From CAYJXJ01 sp964374095 (GTDB lineage Bacteria > Elusimicrobiota > Elusimicrobia > UBA1565 > UBA9628), in contig CAYJXJ010000236.1 in the NCBI GenBank assembly GCA_964374095.1, positions 1-6,238 on the forward strand: DNA of 6,238 bases, in the 5' to 3' direction. Numbering within the stretch: position 1 is the stretch's first letter; every line of letters begins with the position of its first letter. This document shows, piece after piece, positions 1-5,970 of the stretch. Below the pieces are notes generated by a model. That model did no database searches and was not told where the DNA came from. It saw nothing but the letters and a program-made list of their open reading frames with translations. Both the position numbers and the translations under genes were made by a program.

Positions 1-108
1 TTTTTTTTTTTCGGGGTTTGGCTTCCCCCACCCCCCCGGGGGGGGGGCGCCCCCCCCCCCCGGGGCCCCCCGGGGGGGGGGGGCGGGGGGGGGGCCCCCC
101 CCCCCCCC
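1..108. repeat. Homopolymer tract, probable assembly artefact
   Basis: The window opens with eleven T's. From about position 25 to 108 it is almost entirely runs of C and G, several longer than ten bases, with hardly any A or T. Normal sequence with the expected codon pattern resumes at about 108-112. Long G or C runs like this are typical of dark-cycle poly-G reads or low-quality contig ends rather than biology. The tract interrupts the 3' end of the propeller gene on the minus strand. No feature should be inferred inside it; proline/glycine-rich peptides translated from it are meaningless. Confidence 0.8.
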
Positions 109-1336
109 GCCACCCGCCGTCCTGCTTAAGCCACAATCCGTCCCCTAACGTTCCGGCCGCGATTCTGTCTTTGTCCGCAGTGAGCGCCCCGGGGTTTACC
201 CATGCCGTCTTGATTTTTACTTCGGCCCGAGGGCTTCCGGGCTCAAGGACGGCAAGTCCCGCGTCATAGGTTCCGACGAACAGGCGCCGGCCCGAGATGG
301 CCAGCGCGGTGGTCCAATCGTCGGGCAAGGCCCCATCGATGGCCCGGAAGTGCCGTACCGTGCCGTTCTCGATCCGGTAGAGCCCGTCCAAGCCCCCGAG
401 CCAAATGGTCTTGCCGTCGGATGCCAGATGCTGGGGATGAGCCTCGGGGGTGGGGAGAACCTCCAACCGGCCCGCCCGCCACGCCAGCACGCGCCGGGCC
501 TGGGCGGCAAACACCGAGCCCCCATTGACAGCCAAGGCGGCCGTGGGCTGGCGCAGCGCGGCCGGCGCCGGGACCTCGACGCGCCCATCCCGCACCCAGA
601 ACACGCCTTTATCCGTCGCGCCCCAGAGCTTCTCGCCGTCCCAGGCGAGGTCGTTCAACCACGCCGACGGCAGTCCGTCGGCGTCTCCCCAATGTCTCCA
701 CTGCGAGCCGTCGTAGGCGGAGAGCCCCCTGTCAAACGTGGCGACCCAAAGCTGCCCTCCCCCTTTTTCCAGAGCCGCGATGTGGGAATGGCGCGGACCT
801 TGGGGCGTGATGGAGCGCGGCGCGCCGTCTTCATAGATGAAGAGGCCCTCCTCGGTCCCGATGATGAGACCGGCTCCGAAGGGGGCCAGGGCCGTGATGG
901 AAGTGGGTAGGCCGGGAATCGCCCCCGGCCTGCCCAGAATCCTCAACCCCGCGCCCAGGGTTCCCACGTAGAGCGAGCCGCGGTGCGCGGCGACCGCGAC
1001 GGCCGGAAACCCGCCCACGGGACGCGTGACCGCGGCTCCGCCGCACTCCTCGATGACCCCCTCCTCGGAGGGCCGGTAGACGCACGCGCCCAGCCGCGCC
1101 GAAAGGAGGGGCTCTCCGGCGGGTGGCTTCCCGGTCCAGGCGGCCGTCGCCGCGCCGTCCGGGCCGCGTTCGATGCGGTAGGCCCCGCCGGAGACGAGCG
1201 CGACCAGCGCCGGGCCGTCGGGAATGAGGGCGCGCACCGGAGACGGACTTGGGAATGAATCGATCGTGGGCGCGGGGGCGTTCCAGAGAACGCCCAGAGA
1301 GCCGGCCAGCAATGCCGTCATCAAGAGCTTCCTCAC
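2..1336 (-). CDS. Secreted beta-propeller protein (two-component regulator propeller type), 3'-partial
   Basis: The frame is open from a GTG at 1336-1334 to the window edge; about 410 residues are credible (down to about 107) before the homopolymer tract. The N-terminus, MRKLLMTALLAGSLGVLW then NAPAPT, reads as a signal peptide, so the product is probably exported. The rest is a series of ~40-45 residue blades with the Reg_prop pattern: LYVGTLGAGL (about 122-131), LIIGTEEGLFIYEDG (157-171), LWVATFDRGLSAYDG (196-210), DADGLPSAWLNDLAWDG (218-234), IWLGGLDGLYRIENG (311-325), LFVGTYDAGLAVLEPG (352-367) and AAGTLGDGLWLKQDGG (393-408). Such propellers form sensor domains of hybrid histidine kinases or stand alone as binding scaffolds; no kinase part is visible. 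The GTG overlaps the TGA of the upstream VIT-VWA gene (GTGA), implying translational coupling and one transcript. An ATG at 1321-1319 (residue 6) is an alternative start. The missing end prevents telling a stand-alone propeller from a larger sensor. Confidence 0.85.
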   Translation of the reverse strand, partial: MRKLLMTALLAGSLGVLWNAPAPTIDSFPSPSPVRALIPDGPALVALVSGGAYRIERGPDGAATAAWTGKPPAGEPLLSARLGACVYRPSEEGVIEECGGAAVTRPVGGFPAVAVAAHRGSLYVGTLGAGLRILGRPGAIPGLPTSITALAPFGAGLIIGTEEGLFIYEDGAPRSITPQGPRHSHIAALEKGGGQLWVATFDRGLSAYDGSQWRHWGDADGLPSAWLNDLAWDGEKLWGATDKGVFWVRDGRVEVPAPAALRQPTAALAVNGGSVFAAQARRVLAWRAGRLEVLPTPEAHPQHLASDGKTIWLGGLDGLYRIENGTVRHFRAIDGALPDDWTTALAISGRRLFVGTYDAGLAVLEPGSPRAEVKIKTAWVNPGALTADKDRIAAGTLGDGLWLKQDGGWRGGGGPPPRPPPPGGPGGGGRPPPGGVGEAKPRKKK

Positions 1337-3921
1337 GGCAACACCCGAAGGTTTTGACGGTGCACGTTGCCCGCGAAGTCCACGGCCTCCATGATCCAAG
1401 GCCCGGCCGCGGAGGCGGGCGCGAGGCCCCGCCATTCGAAGACCCCGGGCTTGTCCTGGAGCTTTAGAAGGGTGATCGCTCCGTCGCCGGTCCGCAGGCG
1501 CAGGCGCTTGACGTCGTGGACGAGCCTCGCGCGGCCGTCGCGGCACCGCGAAGGCTCGAGCACGTTCCGGCGCGGCAGGGCGAGCACCTCGATTCCCTCC
1601 GCGGTCCGGCGCAGGCGTACGTCGAGGATGGGCGCCTTGGAGTCGACCGTGTAGAAGGCGGTGATTACGGTCCGCGAGCTGTCGCGGCCCACGCAGGTGA
1701 TCTTGATCGGGTGGCGGCCCTCGGGGACGCCGCGCGGCACCAGGAAGCGGCACTGCCAGCGTTCGGAGTCCGCGTCCCAGCGGCAGAGGCGGCGCTCGCC
1801 CATCGGAAGGTCGGCGATCACGGCGATGGTCCCCGGCGGGGCGTCCACCGAGAGCACCGGATCTCCCGGCTTCATGCGGGGGATCGACACCGCCGCCGAA
1901 CCCGGGAGAAAGTGGGTCTCGAAGCTTACGCCTTCCGGCATCTCAACGGGGACCAGCACGGTGCGCAGGGGAATATCGAGACCCGGCCGGAGGCGCCGCT
2001 CCACGGCCACGAATGAGGTGTATTTTGAGGCCAGGTTGTGGCGCAGGGCCAGGTCCTTGATCCGTGAGGCGATTTCGGATATCTCTCCCGCATTCTGCGT
2101 CGCCGTCAACTCATCGATCGTTTTTCTAGCCCAGAGGGGAGGCAGGACCGAATGTTCAGGCTGGTCGGCCCTGAGCGATGCGTAAAGATTTCGGACATAA
2201 GGCGTGCCCGCGAGTTGGCCTTTGATCTGGACCGTCCCGGTCGAGGCGCCGGAGTAGCGGGCGAATACGAACAACGGCTGCGCGTCGAAGAGGTCGGGGA
2301 TTACGGCGGGCACGACCTCCTGGACCTGCAGGCCTCCCCAGTCGATCGCCAGGTCCAGGAGGAGCGGATTGCGGATTCTGCGGTAGAAGCGTTCCACCGC
2401 CGCCGCGGGGTCCTCGTCGTTGCGAACGTACTGCACGAAGCCGCGGCCGACCGTCGCCATGGAGTCGAGGAGGGCGCGGTTGACCGAGGAGCCTACGCCG
2501 AAGGAGAACAGGCGCGTCTCACCCAGGCGCTCCGCGATGGCGGCGAGTATCTGCGCCTCATTTCCGATGTAGCCGTCGGTCATGAAGAAGACGATGCGCC
2601 GGCGCCTGGGATCGCGCGGGAAATCCAAGGCGGCCTTGATGCCGGTGAGCATCTCGGTGCCGCCGGCGCCGTGAAGGCTGTCGATGGTGGAGAGTCCGCG
2701 CCGGACGTTCTCCGGCGAGGAGTCCAGGGGCTTGGGCGAGAGGGCCGATGCCGACATGTCAAAGCGAATGATCTGGAAGGTGTCGCGGGCGTTCATGCCG
2801 CGCAGGGCGCGGCGCATCGCCTGCTTGACCTTGGCGATGGGCTCGCCGTCCATGGAGCCCGAGGTATCCACGACAAAGACCATCTCCTTGGGCGTGACGT
2901 CTTGCGGCCGGGGCTTGGCCTGGGGCTGGAGCAGGAGCATCAGGGTGCCCTCTCCGGCCTTGGCGTGGGAGAGGAGCGCGATCTCGGGGCGCCGGCCCTG
3001 AAGGGAGTACTCGAGGATGAAGTCCTTGTTGGGGATCGTGTCCAGCGGCGCCAGGGAGACTTCGGCCGTTTTGTGCGAAGCGCGCTTGACGTGGAGCTGG
3101 TGGGACGTCGAGCGCAGGCTCTTGAGGGTCAGGCCGGGCTTGAGATTGACCCGGATGGAGACTTCGTGGCCCGACCGCTCTCCTGGGAGGAGGGGGAATG
3201 GAGAGATTCTCCCGGCGTCGGCAACGGCTTCGGTATTCGCGGACCAACCATGACCTGCGTCAGGGCCAGGCTTCGCCTGGCCCGGCATATACCGTGGTCC
3301 GACGACCAGCGGGATGACGAGCTGATAGCGGCCGTCATCATAGCGGACCTCGTGAAGATACCGCAGGCGCACCAGAATCTTCTCGCCGGGAAGGATGTTG
3401 GCCACGGACTGGGTGAAGATGTTGGGCCGCTCCTGTTCCAGGAGCGCGGCGGCCTGGCCCGAGGATTTAGCGGCCTCGTAGACCTTCTTGGCCTCCTCGC
3501 GCTCGCGGATCTCGGCCATGATGACGCGCTGGCCCACGCGCATGGTCATGCGGTTGACGGCCGCGTGTTCGGGCAGGGGGAAGGTGTAGACCGCCTCCAC
3601 GCGTTCCTTGTGGGGGTTGGCGAAGGTCTGGGTCACCTCGACCGAGGCGAAGGCGCCGGAGACCTCAGCCTCGTACTCGGTGCGCTCCAGCACGAAGGTG
3701 GAGGATGCCGTGCCGCTGGCGGGCCGGACCTGGAAGGAGCCATAAGGAAGGTCTTGAATCTGTCCGCGCGGGTGGGCCCCGGGGTTGGGGTCGAGGTTGG
3801 CGTCCAGGGCCGCGGGAATGCCGGGCGCCGCCGGGGGCGGCTCGGGCGCGGGTTCGGCCGCGAGGAAGTAGCCGAGCTCGGCCAGCAGAACCAAGATGAG
3901 TGCGTGGCGGGTCATCAGCAC
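1333..3921 (-). CDS. Secreted VIT and VWA domain protein
   Basis: An 862-residue protein related to inter-alpha-trypsin-inhibitor heavy chain-like bacterial proteins. Residues 1-22 (hydrophobic ILVLLAELGYFLAA) look like a signal peptide, followed by a Pro/Ala-rich linker to about 55. The VIT domain spans about 72-205, with the typical VYTFPLPEHAAVNRM, EREEAKKVYEAAK and ERPNIFTQSVANILPGE blocks. A beta-rich connector follows, then a VWA domain at about 345-515 with an intact MIDAS: DTSGS (D352, S354, S356), T422 in GAGGTEM, and D449 in FFMTDG. A conserved tail segment, IDELTATQNAGEISEIASRI (602-621) and LALRHNLASKYTSFVAVE (624-641), follows. The C-terminal ~220 residues look Ig-like and carry four cysteines (C713, C724, C743, C793) that could form disulfides outside the cytoplasm. 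No LPXTG, PEP-CTERM or terminal membrane anchor is visible. The role is inferred: metal-dependent protein binding or adhesion at the envelope. The start is GTG at 3921 or ATG at 3915; neither has a clear Shine-Dalgarno. It is first in a coupled pair with the propeller gene. Confidence 0.93.
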   Translation of the reverse strand: MLMTRHALILVLLAELGYFLAAEPAPEPPPAAPGIPAALDANLDPNPGAHPRGQIQDLPYGSFQVRPASGTASSTFVLERTEYEAEVSGAFASVEVTQTFANPHKERVEAVYTFPLPEHAAVNRMTMRVGQRVIMAEIREREEAKKVYEAAKSSGQAAALLEQERPNIFTQSVANILPGEKILVRLRYLHEVRYDDGRYQLVIPLVVGPRYMPGQAKPGPDAGHGWSANTEAVADAGRISPFPLLPGERSGHEVSIRVNLKPGLTLKSLRSTSHQLHVKRASHKTAEVSLAPLDTIPNKDFILEYSLQGRRPEIALLSHAKAGEGTLMLLLQPQAKPRPQDVTPKEMVFVVDTSGSMDGEPIAKVKQAMRRALRGMNARDTFQIIRFDMSASALSPKPLDSSPENVRRGLSTIDSLHGAGGTEMLTGIKAALDFPRDPRRRRIVFFMTDGYIGNEAQILAAIAERLGETRLFSFGVGSSVNRALLDSMATVGRGFVQYVRNDEDPAAAVERFYRRIRNPLLLDLAIDWGGLQVQEVVPAVIPDLFDAQPLFVFARYSGASTGTVQIKGQLAGTPYVRNLYASLRADQPEHSVLPPLWARKTIDELTATQNAGEISEIASRIKDLALRHNLASKYTSFVAVERRLRPGLDIPLRTVLVPVEMPEGVSFETHFLPGSAAVSIPRMKPGDPVLSVDAPPGTIAVIADLPMGERRLCRWDADSERWQCRFLVPRGVPEGRHPIKITCVGRDSSRTVITAFYTVDSKAPILDVRLRRTAEGIEVLALPRRNVLEPSRCRDGRARLVHDVKRLRLRTGDGAITLLKLQDKPGVFEWRGLAPASAAGPWIMEAVDFAGNVHRQNLRVLP

Positions 3922-3957
3922 TGATACCGGGTCGGGGGCCGGAAACTTTCAGCGCGA

Positions 3958-4000
3958 AGTTATCAACCGGACTTGGGCGCCCCAAGCGCTGTGGATAACT
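3958..4000. promoter_or_regulatory. 43-base nested dyad in divergent intergenic region, with DnaA-box sequence
   Basis: Two perfect inverted repeats share the same centre (position 3979): outer arms AGTTATC (3958-3964) and GATAACT (3994-4000), inner arms CTTGGG (3972-3977) and CCCAAG (3981-3986) around a CGC loop. With partial matches between them, about 16 of 20 positions pair. The right side contains TGTGGATAA (3990-3998), the exact complement of the DnaA box TTATCCACA; the left side contains TTATCAACC (3960-3968), matching 7 of 9. The dyad lies in the 118-base gap between the divergent starts at 3921 and 4040. It could be an operator shared by both units, a structured RNA leader element, or a chance pair of DnaA-like boxes. 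There is no T-tract to make it a terminator. Confidence 0.5.
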
Positions 4001-4026
4001 CGGGCCAACGCCTCCGGGTGCTTTTG

Positions 4027-4032
4027 TAGAAT
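4027..4032 (+). promoter_or_regulatory. Possible -10 element for the TPR-VOC gene
   Basis: TAGAAT matches the sigma70 -10 consensus at five of six positions and ends 7 bases before the ATG at 4040. No convincing -35 lies at the right distance. If it is used, the transcript would begin at or beside the start codon and be leaderless, which would agree with the lack of a Shine-Dalgarno there. This is weak evidence from a single hexamer. Confidence 0.2.
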
Positions 4033-4039
4033 CTCCTCA

Positions 4040-4912
4040 ATGGCGGGAGAGCTTTCAACCGGACTGGCGCTGGGGATCGGGCTTCGAGCCCGGGGCCGCC
4101 TGGAGCGATCCCGCCGCGTCCTGCTCGAGATGGCCAAGCGCTATCCCGGCGACCCCCGCGTCAACTACCAGTGCGCCTGGGCGCATGACGTCATGGGCCG
4201 GGAAGGCGAGGCGATCCCCTTCTACGAGCGCGCCATCCGCCGGGGGCTCGCCGGCCGGGACTTGGAGGGCGCCTTCCTCGGCCTGGGAAGCAGCTACCGC
4301 TGCGTCGGAGAGGCCGGCAAGGCGGCGGCGGTCCTCGGCCGAGGGGCCGCTCGGTTTCCGTCGAGTCGCAGCCTTAAAGTCTTCCTTGCCATGGCGCTCC
4401 ACGGGCAGGGTCGGCACGATGATGCTCTCGGCATTCTGCTGCGTCAATTGGCGGAGACCTCCTCGGACCCGGGGATTTCGCGGTACCGGAAGGCGATCTC
4501 TCTTTACGCCGCGGAATTCGCCGCCAGGCCCCGGCGGCGCGTTCGCGCGACGGCGCTGCGCAAGATCGACAGCGTTTCGGTCAAGGTCGCCGATCCGGCG
4601 GCCGCGGCCGACTGGTATGTCCGGGTCATGGGACTCATCCCGCTTTGGAAGGATTCCAGATCGATCGGTCTCCGGTTCCCGGAGAACGATGCCGAGATCG
4701 TCCTGCACAACAATCGGCGGATTCCCGGCCGCGTCGATGTCAGCTATCTAGTCGCCCACGCCGACCGCGCCGCGTCCGGTCTGCGGCGCCAGGGCTGCAA
4801 GATTCTCGCCGGCCCTTTCGACATCCCGATCGGAAAATGCGTCGTGATCCAAGACCCCTTCGGAGTGCCGATGACTCTTCTTGACATGAGCAAGGGACCT
4901 CGACGGGCATGA
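4040..4912 (+). CDS. TPR domain fused to VOC (glyoxalase-fold) domain
   Basis: A 290-residue, probably cytoplasmic protein with no signal peptide. Residues about 10-160 match a tetratricopeptide family (TPR_5-like) known as stand-alone proteins of about this length: LRARGRLERSRRVLLEMAKR, then YPGDPRVNYQCAWAHDVMGR, YERAIRRGLAGRDLEGAFLG, LGSSYRCVGEAGKAAAVL and AETSSDPGISRYRKAI. Residues about 173-285 form a VOC domain: LRKIDSVSVKVADPAAAADW, GLRFPENDAEIVLH, ILAGPFDIPIGKCVVIQDPF and TLLDMSKG. The usual first metal-ligand histidine is S178 here and the last acidic ligand position looks hydrophobic, although E219 is kept. A glyoxalase I-like metal site therefore seems incomplete, and a binding/sequestering or lost-activity role is as likely as an enzyme. 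ATG 4040 is chosen because the TPR homology begins shortly after it; the frame is open upstream to 3896, but that stretch overlaps the divergent gene start and reads as non-coding. Its TGA overlaps the next ATG (ATGA). Confidence 0.87.
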   Translation: MAGELSTGLALGIGLRARGRLERSRRVLLEMAKRYPGDPRVNYQCAWAHDVMGREGEAIPFYERAIRRGLAGRDLEGAFLGLGSSYRCVGEAGKAAAVLGRGAARFPSSRSLKVFLAMALHGQGRHDDALGILLRQLAETSSDPGISRYRKAISLYAAEFAARPRRRVRATALRKIDSVSVKVADPAAAADWYVRVMGLIPLWKDSRSIGLRFPENDAEIVLHNNRRIPGRVDVSYLVAHADRAASGLRRQGCKILAGPFDIPIGKCVVIQDPFGVPMTLLDMSKGPRRA

Positions 4913-5610
4913 AGCACGCGGGCCGGGCGGCGCTGGTTAAGCTCTCGCCCATTCTCGCGCGAATCCGGAGCGTGCCCGGACTCAAGGAGCGAAGCCGCGG
5001 GGTCTTCTACCTGGCCGGCAAGGCCTTCCTGCATTTCCACGAAGATCCGAAGGGGCTTTTTGCCGACGTGCGGCGTGGGGCGATGTGGGAGCGCTTCCCG
5101 GTGGGAGATCGCGCCGGGCGGGGGAGGCTTCGGCGTCTCATCGCAAGCTTGTGCCTCTTGGCGGCCGTTGGCCCCGCGCGGGGGGCGGCGGGGGTCGAGG
5201 GTTTGGGCTGGCTCACGGGCTGCTGGGAGGAGAAGTCTCCCGAAGGGATTTTCGAGGAGTACTGGACCGCTCCCGCGGGCAAGACGCTCCTGCAGATGGG
5301 CCGCATGACCGCGGGAGGCCGGACCATGTTCTACGAGACCCTGCAGGTCCGGGAGGAGGACGGGCGCTTGGCTCTCCTGGTGACGATCAACGGAAAGCGC
5401 CAAGTCGAGTTCGAGGCGGCCGAGATCTCGGACCGAAAGATCGTATTCAAGACCCTTCCCGGGGCGGCCCCGGAGTCCCTCAGCTACGAGCGGGTCTCCC
5501 GCAACGTGCTTTACGTGCGTTTGGAGAAGACCCGCGACGGGAAGCCGTCGGTGAGCGAGTTCCGGCTCAGACGCGCGGATTGCAGGCGTTCGCTTTCAGG
5601 TAAACCCTAG
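4909..5610 (+). CDS. Small uncharacterised domain joined to DUF6265-like domain via an internal signal peptide
   Basis: A 233-codon frame starting at ATG 4909, overlapping the previous stop by four bases, with AAGGGA at 4892-4897 as a possible Shine-Dalgarno. Residues about 10-66 (LARIRSVPGLKERSRGVFYL, AFLHFHEDPKGLFADVR, MWERFPV) resemble small stand-alone bacterial proteins of roughly 80-90 residues with no assigned function. Residues about 73-95 (RLRR, then LIASLCLLAAVG, then PARGAA) have the n-, h- and c-regions of a signal peptide. Residues 99-223 (GWLTGCWEE, EEYWTAPAGKTLLQMGRM, FYETLQV, SYERVSRNVLYVRLE, SEFRLRRA) match the DUF6265 pattern, whose members are normally exported with their own signal peptide. 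A signal peptide in the middle suggests either two proteins from one frame (internal GTG at 5101, residue 65) or a fusion that lost the stop between two genes. The catalytic role, if any, of either part is unknown. Confidence 0.8.
   Translation: MKHAGRAALVKLSPILARIRSVPGLKERSRGVFYLAGKAFLHFHEDPKGLFADVRRGAMWERFPVGDRAGRGRLRRLIASLCLLAAVGPARGAAGVEGLGWLTGCWEEKSPEGIFEEYWTAPAGKTLLQMGRMTAGGRTMFYETLQVREEDGRLALLVTINGKRQVEFEAAEISDRKIVFKTLPGAAPESLSYERVSRNVLYVRLEKTRDGKPSVSEFRLRRADCRRSLSGKP
5085..5103 (+). promoter_or_regulatory. Candidate internal ribosome binding site and GTG start for the DUF6265 part
   Basis: GGGAG at 5087-5091 stands 9 bases before an in-frame GTG at 5101. Starting there gives MGDRAGRGRLRRLIASLCLL and so on: a well-formed N-terminal signal peptide with cleavage expected near GAAG (residues 92-95 of the long frame), then the DUF6265-like domain as a 169-residue precursor. 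This would resolve the odd buried signal sequence. It is supported only by spacing and protein logic. Confidence 0.45.
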
Positions 5611-5666
5611 GGGGATCGAATGGCATACAGGGTCGGGTCAATGTTGCCATTTCCTGCACCGCGAAC

Positions 5667-5702
5667 CAATCGCTTCGTTTGAAAAGCCGGAAATAGCGAT
5701 TG
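5667..5702. repeat. 8-bp inverted repeat with 20-base spacer
   Basis: CAATCGCT at 5667-5674 and AGCGATTG at 5695-5702 are perfect inverted repeats. The right arm overlaps the TTGACG -35 hexamer of the candidate promoter next to it, so it could be an operator. It could also be the end of an insertion remnant or a weak hairpin; it lacks the T-run of a terminator. Confidence 0.35.
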
Positions 5703-5740
5703 ACGAAACCGGAAGCGGGGGGTTATACTTCCGATATCGG
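5700..5740 (+). promoter_or_regulatory. Sigma70-like promoter with palindrome at the expected start point
   Basis: TTGACG (5700-5705) and TATACT (5724-5729) are separated by 18 bases; each matches the consensus at five of six positions. Just after the -10 lies the perfect palindrome CCGATATCGG (5731-5740), covering the expected transcription start, where a repressor could bind. A short ORF follows at 5743-5802. The promoter points towards the antisense of the recombinase remnant and the tandem repeat, so whatever gene it once served appears to have been lost or replaced. Confidence 0.45.
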
Positions 5741-5742
5741 TC

Positions 5743-5802
5743 ATGGAGGATGGGGGGGCGGCGGCCATGAATTTGCGAATGAAGATCGGCATTCCTATTT
5801 AG
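5743..5802 (+). other. 19-codon ORF behind the promoter, possibly a truncated gene start
   Basis: ATG 5743 to TAG 5802 would encode MEDGGAAAMNLRMKIGIPI. A second in-frame ATG at 5767 follows a G-rich stretch (5752-5758) by 8 bases, which could act as a ribosome binding site. The reading ends just where the recombinase-like sequence on the other strand begins, so it may be the 5' stump of a gene cut by a rearrangement near 5795-5800. It could equally be a leader peptide or chance. The product is not recognised. Confidence 0.2.
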
Positions 5803-5970
5803 ATATTCCTCGATGAAGTCGGAGAGCTTGCGATCCTCGGCGGCAAAGCCCAGCTCCTTGCGCTCAAGCTTGACCTGGATATCGGCCAGGGCCAGCTCCT
5901 CGAGCCTCTTGGAGCGACCTAGGCGTTTGCGGACTCTCGCGGGGTCTTTGCGCTCGAGTTGGATCGATGA
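5800..5970 (-). pseudogene. Remnant resembling the N-terminal part of a tyrosine recombinase (phage integrase)
   Basis: Read on the minus strand, this gives SSIQLERKDPARVRKRLGRS followed by KRLEELALADIQVKLERKEL and GFAAEDRKLSDFIEEYL. That is the usual order in integrases: a DNA-binding arm rich in K/R, the ALADIQVKL helix, then the beginning of the SAM-like core-binding domain (LSDFIEEYL). There is no ATG, GTG or TTG start in the frame. Family similarity appears to end at about 5800, after which the frame runs on without recognisable content to TGA at 5640-5638. The catalytic domain with R-H-R-Y is absent. This is therefore a short fragment, about 55 residues of a ~350-400 residue family. Upstream, the frame passes without a break into the tandem repeat. 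The family call is from pattern recognition and is moderate. Confidence 0.55.

Noticed and set aside
18..269. Plus-strand ORF rich in Pro and Gly at the left edge
   Set aside because: Most of it is translated from the homopolymer artefact, and the remainder is antisense to the propeller gene.
2152..3924. Very long plus-strand ORF (590 codons) opposite the VIT-VWA gene
   Set aside because: It is a shadow produced by high-GC third-position bias; its translation has no recognisable domain, while the minus strand has clear VIT and VWA motifs.
3896..4039. Upstream extension of the TPR-VOC frame to an ATG at 3896
   Set aside because: It would overlap the start of the divergent VIT-VWA gene, run through the dyad and add residues with no TPR similarity.
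3949..4137. Minus-strand 62-codon ORF containing IEEILQKHPEALARVI
   Set aside because: It looks helix-like, but it lies across the dyad and antisense to the TPR gene start, has no supporting ribosome binding site and matches no family I know.
4055..5403. Long minus-strand ORFs opposite the plus-strand genes (4055-4708 and 4744-5403)
   Set aside because: These are high-GC shadow frames, low in recognisable content; the plus strand carries convincing domain motifs and coupled start/stop codons.
5605..5612. CCCTAGGG palindrome at the end of the DUF6265-like gene as a terminator
   Set aside because: It has only four base pairs, no loop and no following T-run.
5630..5660. Sequence reminiscent of the flank of REP-associated transposases (GGGTCGGGTCAATGTTGCC)
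   Set aside because: It is a vague resemblance only; no transposase and no second copy are present in the window.
5607..5792. Minus-strand 61-codon ORF beginning MPIFIRKFMAAAPP
   Set aside because: It has no recognised family and lies antisense across the promoter region. The recombinase-like frame on the same strand is a different frame with better similarity.
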